Assembly (NCBI GenBank): GCA_902806595.1
Contig: CADCXC010000038.1
Coordinates: 3,844,001 to 3,908,000 of the forward strand
DNA: 64,000 nt
Direction: 5' to 3'
Origin: Pyrenopolyporus hunteri
Lineage: Eukaryota > Ascomycota > Sordariomycetes > Xylariales > Hypoxylaceae
Numbering within the stretch: position 1 is the stretch's first letter; every line of letters starts with the position of its first letter. Under the pieces are notes generated by a model. The model saw only the letters and a program-made list of their open reading frames with translations, ran no database searches and was not told the DNA's origin. Of this stretch, positions 54,685-64,000 are shown piece after piece. The position numbers and the translations under genes are program-made.

Positions 54685-57604
54685 GTTGGTGTAGAAGCGC
54701 TGTAAGTGTCAAGAGAAAGCATTAAGATGCCGGGAAATCGTCTCTACTACAAGGAAGAGAATCATGTTTCGACTTATATAAGTCCAGAATCCCGCTTCGG
54801 GGTCCTCCTCCGAGACTCATAGCCATCGTAGAGGGGGTGACATTTACGACGAGAACCAGAACACAGCCCATTACTTTAGCAATGGCGGGTCCGGTATATG
54901 GGCGGATGATCGGATTTGCGCGGCCGGTCGGGATCTATTGCGTAGACGGTCCCCAAACCCTTCTAGACTATGTCGCCCTCTTGCATAAGGCCCTTCCATT
55001 CGCGCAAGTTTCAAAGCGGTTTCCTGGCTTAGGAGTGGATGGCCTGTTAATAGATTCTATTTCCGACCGTCCGAGTTCGATGTAACCTCGTCCAACTCAG
55101 CAGGTATAAATCTAGGCCACCGCCCCCGTATAGATTTATCCCAGCATAATCCGGGGAGGCAAGCACCCGTGCACAAGTCGCGAAGTCGACATAAAAGGAA
55201 GGCATACACATACGGAATTAGGGCTTCACACCTCCTGAATGAATGCCTGGTACGAAAGTGCCTGGTAGTTATGGTAGGTAGGAATGCTTACTGCAACAAT
55301 TCCCTACAGAGGTGCGGGATTCGTTCCTTACCGCGGTAATTTACCTATGAGATCTAGGTCAGAGCAGCATCCAATTAATGTAAACAAACATGGAGCTCTA
55401 TGTTGATAATACCTAAGATACCAATCTTAAATGGTAATAACGCGCCGAGATTGGCTCAAGAGGGAACGAGAGCGAGCCATCGAACAAGACCAGACGAAAC
55501 CCGGTCACACAGTTAAGACATGGTCGAGCATCGGGTTTCGGGATTGAACGTTCTGCACTAACCACCTACGTGTGTATATACTACGCTTGCGACGCGCATA
55601 TACAAGACGAATCTCGAATCATATGCCTCGTTTGAGTATGCGATCGCGATTCCTGCTTAGGCATCTAGGTATTTAAACCAATTCTCGGAGAGATAGATAA
55701 TTCCGCCCCTGTTGGCGTCGTTCGATCTTGTCCTCGAGCAGGTTCGTTGACTTTTCCCACTTCATCGTCCGAGGTAAAACGATCATCATTTAGCGAGATG
55801 TTGTAACACCGCTTTATATGAACTACTAGTGTAGGGACCTACCACGCTTGTTGATCTCGGCGTAAGAACTTTAACCGTTGCTAAGAGATATAAGTCCGCC
55901 AGGCATTCGAAAGTTGATCGAGTTTTATTCTTGGCAAGTTACGTCACTGCATACATATCCAAGACTCTGTTCGACAATATAGCTAAGTATGAAATAGAGT
56001 CGAGGGGCGGGGAGAGATGGAATGTAACCGATTAAAGTATTCATGTCGGCAGTTTATTCACCTAAATTATAAGGTAGTATATGCATAATCCCTTTCACCT
56101 GATTAGGACCTACCTACCTAGCTAGCTAGCTAGGCGGTCTATACCTGTGCATACCTCCTATTCTCTGAACAGGTAAGTAAGATCAGACTCATGTTCCACC
56201 AGCGAGGGGGAGATCCTGATCCACGTAGATTCCCAACGGGGATTTTTCGAACCCTCCTTGATTCTAGAAAGGGAATAAAAAAGACTCGATTACTAACCGA
56301 CATTCAAGGATATTGACTCTTAGTCTATCTAGCCACCTTACCCATGGTTTTTCTTAGAGACGTTCGTAGGGGAGCGCGCCACTTGTCTGCAATTGGAAAG
56401 CTGAATATGCCCTAGCTGAGGCCATCAAAGCTCAACCCTTGACCCATACGGCCGGGATCCAGGGTCCCGTTAGGATCCTTTCTTACTCGATTTTAGCTGG
56501 ATCTGTTTTATTACTTGCTGATTTCTGATTTGTTGGTCTTGTGTTCAATATCTCCCTCAAAGAGAAGGGCCACAAAGCAGGCTCATACCCGGAACGTTCG
56601 ATATATTGTTCACTTTTATTTTACACGTGCGCGCATGTGTAAGCTGCTTTGTCTCAGCCTCATCTCTGACGTCTACTAAATCTCCCATTGGTGGTTCCTA
56701 GCTTTCATGTGTTTCCAAGGGACCTCACTTGTATGAAATTCTGTGTGAGTGGCTAGGAAGCGGGTTAGTAACGCCACATCACTTGAAAGCTACCTCCACT
56801 TCAGATCAGTCTTTTATTCGTATCTAGACCAATATGAAGATAGGATAGGGAACCCAATAATTACAAAATCGACATCAGGGTATGCCACAAAGCATCCGAG
56901 GCGCCGATTCTCGTAAAGAAACCGCTTTGTTGCCTTTTTGATATCAGATACATTGTTGGAAGGCGTACCGTACGGTTGGGTATCTAGTTTATCGCCACGC
57001 TACTGGACGTGGATTAGGCACTTTATAGACCGAACGTATTGATTAGTAGATATAGCTAAGTACTATTGATTGATTGATATGGCTAAGTGGTACTATTGAT
57101 TAGTAGATATCGCTACTTGAATTCTACTCAGATCTGAGTAACCATAATCCCGTTCTAACAAAATCGACGAGGATTGTGGAACTGTGACACCCTGGAGAGG
57201 GACATATTTAGCACCTATCTACTAGAAATAGCCCACACTGAAGCCGAGATGTTACCGACTTCCTGTGTAGTCTTACGGAAACAGTGGCTCGCTAAAGTTT
57301 AAAAGAGTCATTATCTCGGTACGCGATGTGCATATGCCGTCCGGGTCCTGCGACTACCCGTCACGCTAGGGTGAGTGATCTCTTTCAGGAAATTTGTTGA
57401 GGTATAGAGAGGAAGGAATCTACCACCTCAAAGGCCGCAATCCACTACTACCTAGTACGACTGGATCTTTGTTTCTCGAGCCTTTTGTGGGTGAATTTCT
57501 ATATATTCGGGCTGGTTGCCTCACGTCGAGTTCTCAGAGTCGCCTCTCTATCGACAACACACCTACCTAGGCAGCGTCTCGTTCCAAACTTCGCCGTATT
57601 TGCA
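54685..57604. other. 2.9-kb region between divergent P450 and lyase genes
   Basis: It contains the promoters of both neighbours, a palindromic CTACC/GCTAG tract at 56108-56135 and a local tandem repeat at 57037-57115. An 82-codon frame at 54837-55085 reads partly like protein but has no family match. No RNA gene is convincing. Confidence 0.45.
57037..57115. repeat. Three-copy tandem repeat (about 28 bp unit)
   Basis: Three imperfect copies of TATTGATTAGTAGATATAG followed by CTAAG and GTAC-like bases begin at about 57037, 57064 and 57094. The middle copy has GATTGATTGATAT in place of GATTAGTAGATAT and carries extra GTG bases. It lies about 490 bp upstream of the lyase start. Confidence 0.65.
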
Positions 57605-59870
57605 ATGGGGAACCCGAGCATTCATCTCGCCAAGGTCTGCGAGGCGTGGGACCTCCTTCAGAAGCGGATTGAAGCCGGTAGCTACGTCCTGGATGGCCAA
57701 AACCTCCATATTTCGGATGTTGTAGCTACGGCCCTGTATGTTATAAGACGGTACAAGTATACTCTCATCAACTGACGGGACATTAGTCACGGATGTACGC
57801 CTCAGGTCACTGAAGATCCTGAAGTCATCAAGGGCCTCCAGGATAGCGTAGATGTCTTATACCACTACCTTTCAAAAGGGTGGTATGTCTACGGCATGTA
57901 GGCCCTCAGCCTTTCGTCGAGACCAACTACTGACTTACAAGCAGGTGTCAATACGGGGTTTGGTGGGAGTGCGGACACCCGGACTGACCAAGTTGTATCT
58001 TTGCAATCGTCTCTGATGCAGCTTACTCAGTCCGGTATCCTCTCACGTTCCGCAGATGGTTCAATCCCCGGACATGCCATGCCCTCGTCGTGGGTTCGCG
58101 GAGCTATTGCGGTCAGATGTAATAGCACCCTAAGGGGGCATTCCGCAGTTTCACTCCCGGTTCTCAAAGCGATAACAGCTTTGCTCGAACACAATCTGAA
58201 CCCAATAGTGCCATTACGCGGTTCAGTTTCAAGTTCCGGCGACCTGATGCCGCTATCATACGTCGCTGGTAGTATAGAGGGGAACCCTGACATCCTCATC
58301 GAGATGAACGGTAAAGTCCTTCCGGCGCCGCAAGCATTGAAGGAGGCCGGCCTTCAGCCAACGAAGCTCGGCCCCAAGGAGGGCCTCGGGTTGGTCAACG
58401 GAACATCGTCATCAGTAGCCTTAGGTGCGATAGTTATTACCGAGGCGCATCGTTTGGCGTTACTCACGCAGGCGCTTACCGGCATAGCCGTAGAGGTACG
58501 TTGGACTAATTAGTCGACACCCCGCCGATCACTGGGCTAATAGATGGAACACATAGGCTCTACACGGCAGTAGGGAGAGTTTTAACCCCTTCATTGCCCA
58601 GACGCGGCCGCATCCCGGCCAGGTTGAGGTGGCCCGCAACATCTATTATTTCATGGGTGGTTCGGCTCTCGCACGAGATGTGCTCGAACCGAAGAATCGT
58701 CGCTCTGAAGACTTGGTCCAAGACCGTTATTCCGTGCGAAGTGCCCCCCAATGGATCGGCCCACAGGTAGAGGACCTGCTTCTTGCAGATCAGCAGATCA
58801 GCGTCGAACTCAACTCTTCTTGTGACAACCCGCTTGTGGACGTACCTAAAGGCGACATCCACTATGGTTGCAATTTCCAGGCGGCATGTGTGACTTCAGC
58901 TATGGAGAAAGTGAGGCTCTCGCTGCAGATGTTCGGCAGGATGCTTTTCTCGCAGTTGACCGAGATGGTTGACCCGACTCTAAGCGGAGGGTTACCGGCA
59001 AACCTTGCTGCGGACAATCCCAGCTTGTCTTTCACCATGAAGGGGGTCGAGATTAATATGGCCTCCTACATGGCCGAACTATCTTATTACGCTGGCCCCA
59101 TGAGCCCGTTTATTCAAGCGGCCGAAATGCATAACCAGTCCGTTAACTCAATGGCATTGGCTTCAGCGCGGATGAGCGCACACGCGACAGATATTCTCAC
59201 ATTGATGGCCGCAGCTCATCTATACGCCAGTTGCCAGGCCGTAGATCTTAGGGCGCTGCACATGACTTTCGTCCGAAAGGCTACCGAGACACTCGCGTCC
59301 GTCACTACGCAATTCTTCGCCGAAAGCCTAGTTGTCGACGAGTTAGAAGCTCTCCAGAAGGCTCTCGCAGCTCATGTATTCCCTTCTTGGTCGTCTTCGA
59401 GCAAGAAGGATCTCCCTGATCGTTGCGAGTCTCTCGTGAGCACAGCCGTGCCCATTATCGTCAATCACTCGAAGGGCCTCGTCTCGGACGTGACCAGATG
59501 GAAGGAACATGCTACCAAGGCCGTCTACGCGGTGTGGAAAGAAACATTTGACGCTTTCTGTGCCAAACCCCATACTCCTACAGTCCTGGGTAGGGGCTCC
59601 AAAGTTCTCTACCAGTACGTCCGCCAGGAGCTCGGCGTGCCGTTCCACCAAGGCTTTGTCGAGCATCCCACCATTAAGGTTGATACGCTGAACGGCCGAG
59701 CTAAGAAGACTATCGGCGGTTGGATCTCCATTGTTCACGACGCGATTAAAGAGGGTTCACTATACGGCCCATTGATAGCGCTTGCCGCTGAAGGCTTGTT
59801 GAACGAGACGAATGGCCATGTCAACGGCCAGACAAACGGACATGCCAACGGCACGAGCGGGAAGATCTGA
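57605..59870 (+). CDS. Aromatic amino-acid ammonia-lyase (PAL/HAL family)
   Basis: Four exons: 57605-57735, 57787-57893, 57945-58495 and 58557-59870, giving 700 residues, the usual fungal PAL length. Family members use a 4-methylidene-imidazol-5-one (MIO) group to remove ammonia from Phe, Tyr or His. Landmarks are YVYGVNTGFGGSADTRT, the MIO region SVSSSGDLMPLSYVAGSIEG, GLGLVNGTSSSVALGA, RPHPGQVEVARN, QDRYSVRSAPQWIGP and ELNSSCDNPLVD. The triad at residues 176-178 is Ser-Ser-Gly, not Ala-Ser-Gly. Intron 2 (57894-57944) has a GC donor (GCATGT), because YVYG-VNTG needs phase 1. The tail is rich in Asn-Gly-His repeats (GHVNGQTNGHANG). PAL is more likely than HAL from the DLMPLSY context. The substrate is not certain. 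Confidence 0.92.
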
Positions 59871-60926
59871 AGTAGAACATGGGTGGATGGCTATTTCTAT
59901 CCCATATGGTTATTTGCTTGTCTAGGGATCGATGGGTGGCGTCAACTCTCCTTTGCTAGAAGGACAGGCATTGAAACCGAAGGCTTGACCCGGAAGAGGA
60001 CCCTGTTTTCCTTCGCGACGAACATATTAATGTCTATGTAACTTCTTTCCTTTAGATGTATCTTGCCGGGTATGTCAAAAGGCCGCCCCACCGTAGCTTG
60101 TAGACAATCGTTACAGAGTTGAAATTCGGTCGAAGTCCCCGTATGAGTGGCCTCATGAGAAAGGGCTTCGATGATAAAAAGCGGGATGTGATCGGCTAGA
60201 ACAAGCATTGGGGCTATTGAAGGCGGTAGGAGAATAGCTACGTCCCTTTGCGGTTGTTGAACTAGGAAAACGCCGGAAGCTCGAAGCCTACTAGGACGCC
60301 GGTAGCTTGAGATCTGGCTACTGTAAGGAAATAATGCACATGTTGTGATGGGATATTTTGAATGAGTTCTGATTTTGAATGTGTATTGGTCAAAAGCCAT
60401 CATCCTTTCCCGTTAGTCATTAAGTGGTTCTTATCGGGTAGGCCGGGGGGGCCCTCCAGGAACCGCGGTTACTCTGTAAGCGAGGAAACGATTCCTTGCA
60501 TGCCCCTGAACCCTGCAGTGCATGGGTTTTGCTCGCCCCAGATGAAGCACGGGCCAGAACAACGGCTTTTGCTACCTGGATATACCGTAGTCTATACCCG
60601 CGCCTTGACCTACAGGGAGCCAGAGGAGTAAGGTGATGTTAATACATGGGGTACCTAGGTACCTATACATACATCTTTAACCCCGTCTTCGGTCCATTTT
60701 GGTGAAACCAACACGAAACTACGGGAATTATATTAGAAAAAGGTCGCGGGACTCATATGTATAATAGGTAGGTATGTTCCCATTGCACGTCGCATGATGA
60801 TTCCCGATTACGAGCTACGAGAGGGATGGATGTATGAAGTACGCGATGTTGCTGTAGAAGAAGATTTGAAGCGACCTGCGTCATAATCGAACGACTAAGG
60901 TTACACAGCAATATATATTTGTCTAA

Positions 60927-60979
60927 TAGGTACCTAGGTAGGTAGGTAGGTACATGTGTGCAGGTACCTACCTAGGTAC
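60927..60979. repeat. Palindromic TAGGTACCTA repeat tract
   Basis: The sequence alternates TAGGTACCTAGGTAGGTAGG with a GTACATGTGTGCAG spacer and a complementary CTACCTAGGTAC arm, so a stem-loop is possible. It is the same motif family as at 40872-40906. Confidence 0.7.
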
Positions 60980-63720
60980 TTTTGCTGCATCCAAAGACGT
61001 CAGGGCTTCCGGGGCCTCGTGCTCTAACCCTTCGTAACTCATACCGACTAGCATCTAAGCGGCTAAGGTTGTGTGTGGGATGCGCTTTCGGTGAGAGATG
61101 GGGGATGTATGGGAAAAGATTCGAACATACATACGCAGGTGCGGGTAGCGGTTATTAATACCTACCTTACTACATGTACGTACAAGTACCTCATAAAGGG
61201 TGATCGCCTGCCGAACCCTTGGCATTTAAGCACTTACATTAGGTAGGTCTCTAATTATGCTGCATATGTAGCGGGTAACACAAAGGCAATGAGGTAATCG
61301 GAGCTGTAGATAATGAAGAGACTTGGACGTTTCCGTTTATACGTAACTACTGGACGAGCCCCCCGAACTAGAGCATGACATGTCTCGGCATAAACCAATC
61401 GCGGCCTTCCGCCCCTCAAGCGTGTCGGTTTACCTGTTTCCAGAACTCTGGTTCTGCACCACTGTGTCTCTTTACAAAAGGAAGAAAAATTCCCGAGTAT
61501 ACCACTCGGTATTCGTAAGGCTGTGTCTCTTCCTTGATCATGCGCTCTGTTACGGTTGTATATTCGACGTCATAAACACTTCAGCTGGCTCCGCCGGGGA
61601 AGTATGTTGGGCAGAGAAGGCACCTTCTCTTGTTGACGTGGCATCGGTGGGCTCGCGCTCATATCCAATCAAGATATCTAGGTAATATATTCTAATCCGG
61701 CGCGCCGACGAGGCTTGCGGGTTTCGAGAGCTGTCAAACAGCCACCGGGGCGTGGGAGGTTGGGGGAGTGCTGCAAATGCCAAAAAGAGGAAATGTGGCT
61801 GCTGACATGCTGTGCCGATAGGCTACCGGACCTGGTTCTTACTGCGAGATTCGATTTCGCGGATGGGGAAGAGGGGGAAGAGATGGATCATGACTGCTAT
61901 GTGCGTCAGAAGCCAGTTCACAAAGATCCAATTCTAGATCGCCACATCACGCTATTACATACATACCCGTGCGTGGTGTACGGAATACATATGTACCATA
62001 CAAGAAGCACTTGGGGTATTGTGATCATACTGGTTTATGTATGGGCAGTACTGATGTATGGATGGTTCAATGCCTGTCCCATCACACCGCCAACTCATGG
62101 CTTGAGAGGTCTTCTCGCCACTCTCCAATGTGATTGGCCGGCTTATGCGGGATGGTGTCGAGCCAAAACACTAGGCAAATGGCCTTGGGGACGAAAGAGA
62201 TATGAAATTTCCCCCGTATTCTTATTACTCAGGAATTATCTGCTCCCATAGCGCGGGTAGTCGATTTTCTCAACCATTGTCAGTGGGCCCGTACGCAGTA
62301 AAAGGGGGGACTGCGCGGGTTTATTAACCTAGCGACTGGTTCCTGCAGAGATCTTCCATCCTTTTTCAACCTCCTGCATGATACATTATCAACATCCACC
62401 TCGGGTGTTACGGTGCTATGTTTGGCCCTACTAGGTATGTCAGTATAAGCTTCTTACCTTTGTATTTTCACTTGTGCCTGCCTACGTGTATGTACATCTT
62501 CATCGAGGGAAAGTTGGATTGAAATAGGCCGATGAGCGTTGCTTACTATAGAATTGACCCGAGCATCCCTTGGGTAGCCTTTTCTCTCCCGCCCCGTCTC
62601 TTTCAACACGTTCATAATACTTAAGCGCTTAAAGCCGGCAATTCTTATTTTGGGTAGGCATAATCTTGTGAATCCATCAAGAGACAGAAACAGAAACAGA
62701 AACAGACACCCGATATGGCATCTGCACTTACCCTCGAAAACCTGGGGTAGCGAGAACAGGGCCGAAAAAAAAAAAGGTTGGAAGCTTGGATTTACGACTG
62801 CTCTGGGAGTTTCGCGATACGACCGACTCGAGACGACTCTGATTGGAATGGCGCGCAACAACGTTCCTAGGGTGCAAGGCAGGGATCCCGGCGTGAGAGT
62901 TTAATTAACGTCCAATCCGGGGTTAATGGGAATGGGCCTCTCCCTTGCCTAAAACTCATACTATAGAGGCAGGTACAATATGTACATGTATATAATATAA
63001 TACATTGCAATACCATACAGTGCTCACATACATGTAGGTACCTGGGTATGTATAATAGTATACTTTATATACCTCCTTCCCACGCTGCGCCAACCCGGGT
63101 ATGGATGATTATACACATACATGTATTTAATGCTATGGTATTGGGTATGGTTCCTGTCCCTCCTCATGTCTTCGAAGTTTGTCTAAGATGGTCGTCAATA
63201 TTACTTTTGATTTGCAACGTACCTACTTACCGTTAGTACCTACGTACATTAGGTAGTCAGTCGTGTACCTGCTTCGCTGAATCCATGTGGGTGGAATCGC
63301 TTTTCCTCTACTGCGCTTACTTACAGTACCTCATGTACGTGCCAGGCACAGGGCCCAACTTTGGTAGGTTACTGTATGTTCCCTTGGGCACATGTATCAA
63401 TCCGTTTTGGGTTTGTGGGGACGTATCTTAACCTACACTGTAGGTAGCTTTGCCCGTTACCATTGGCTGTTAGAAACATCCCAGTAGTAAAGCGTGGTAC
63501 TACTAAGTCACAGGTAGAGGGAGGGGAGGTAGCCACGGGTACTTAAAATTGAGGGGCATTTGCCTGTCGGAAGCAGGTATCTTCGGCAAGGCGTGCCCGT
63601 CCCTGAGTTCCTGGCCTGGGCTAGCTTGTATTGTACCTAGGTACCTAGGCAGGTAGGAGGTACCTAGCTAGTTTCGACAATCCGGTTCAATGTCGAGAGC
63701 AAGGCTCTTTCAGACAATGT

Positions 63721-63770
63721 AACCATTTTATTATTATTATTATTTATTTTATCTTACTTTATTTTTTACT
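63721..63770. repeat. Low-complexity T/A tract
   Basis: Repeated TTA/TTTA units with almost no G or C for about 45 bases. It is simple sequence without an identified function. Confidence 0.6.
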
Positions 63771-64000
63771 TGTTTCTCGGTTTTCAAGCCCCTTATTGCC
63801 TCTGGGATTCTCGCCTTGCAATTATTTCTTTTCTCATTGCTGTTATTTGTATTGGATTCTTCGATAGCCCGCTTCTTTTTTCGTTCTATTTGGATTGGGA
63901 AGTCAATCTATTTCCAACGCGACACGCTGCATTTCTTCTCCCAACGAGCTGACAAGGCCATGCACTAGCAGCACAGCAGGTATCTGCACGCGCTTAGCTG

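Larger units (their letters stand above)
59871..64000. other. 4.1-kb right-end region without a supported gene
   Basis: It contains frames of 153 codons (59942-60403, minus) and 178 codons (61715-62251, plus, mostly lacking an ATG). Neither has a recognisable family or clear codon bias. TAGGTACCTA palindromes are dense at 60645-60665, 60927-60979, 63030-63045 and 63632-63671. A low-complexity TTATTATTTATTTTA tract lies at about 63721-63770. Runs of A (62766-62777) and a small CAGAAA repeat (about 62683-62706) also occur. Confidence 0.45.

Noticed and set aside
55515..55575. tRNA-like fragment on the minus strand (GGTTAGTGC and GTTCAATCCCG stretches)
   Set aside because: The D-arm-like and T-arm-like parts are too close together, with no anticodon arm and no acceptor stem.
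46033..59870. A secondary-metabolite gene cluster (reductase, Zn2Cys6 protein, P450, lyase)
   Set aside because: There is no polyketide synthase, peptide synthetase or terpene synthase, the spacers are wide, and a catalase interrupts the set.
59942..60403. 153-codon open frame on the minus strand downstream of the lyase
   Set aside because: It reads somewhat like protein and has an ATG, but shows no domain or conserved motif and no supporting context. It could be a lineage-specific gene, but the evidence is too thin to list.
61715..62251. 178-codon open frame on the plus strand
   Set aside because: The frame does not begin with ATG; the first good ATG leaves about 120 codons. Composition is mixed and no family was recognised.

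Overview
The window is nuclear DNA of a filamentous ascomycete (Pezizomycotina). Genes carry several short introns of about 45-145 bp with GTRNGT-like donors, CTAAC/CTGAC-type branch motifs and TAG/CAG acceptors. They include fungus-specific families (Zn2Cys6 protein, CRZ1-type factor, CAP59-type mannosyltransferase, MDM31, CYP65-like P450). The gene set and the many TAGGTACCTA-type repeats between genes would suit a sordariomycete, perhaps Xylariales, but that placement is a weak inference. I found no rRNA, tRNA, CRISPR array or intact transposon.

Layout. 0-8.2 kb: 5' end of a conserved fungal gene running off the left edge, a PQ-loop membrane protein, a WRAP53/Swt21-type WD protein, and a Zip2/SHOC1-like XPF-fold protein. 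9-15.6 kb: a four-TM MARVEL-like protein, a FAH-family hydrolase, and a seven-exon M13 metalloprotease. 15.6-18.7 kb: about 3 kb without genes. 18.7-37 kb: a dense, mostly housekeeping block: PXMP4, CAP59-type mannosyltransferase, class I methyltransferase, LSM6, Rad60/Esc2-like SUMO-domain protein, PNO1, MDM31-family protein, eIF3j and alternative oxidase. 37-42.4 kb: a 5.5 kb desert rich in TAGG/CCTA repeats. 42.4-60 kb: CRZ1-like factor, MDR reductase, a protein with two Zn2Cys6 clusters, catalase, P450 and an aromatic amino-acid lyase, with wide spacers. 60-64 kb: no supported gene.

How the genes relate. Most are independent. LSM6/SUMO-like and PNO1/MDM31 are divergent pairs with compact shared promoters. 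PNO1 and eIF3j belong to ribosome biogenesis and translation. MDM31 and AOX act in the mitochondrial inner membrane. Catalase, AOX and CRZ1 are typical stress-response genes. The P450 and the lyase are divergent across 2.9 kb and could be functionally linked, but there is no compact biosynthetic cluster.

Main discoveries. (1) A spliceosomal twin intron (stwintron) in the alternative oxidase gene, in the codon for Met of the NERMH iron-binding motif; no single canonical intron restores the frame there. (2) A 241-residue protein with two tandem Zn2Cys6 clusters, each interrupted by a phase-0 intron exactly before its third cysteine, pointing to internal duplication of an exon-intron unit. (3) A PAL/HAL-family lyase with Ser-Ser-Gly in place of the Ala-Ser-Gly cofactor triad, and a GC-AG intron. 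(4) An 11-nt microexon in the methyltransferase and a 16-nt terminal coding exon in eIF3j. Exon boundaries were derived by hand from splice motifs, reading frame and family conservation. None has been tested against transcripts.
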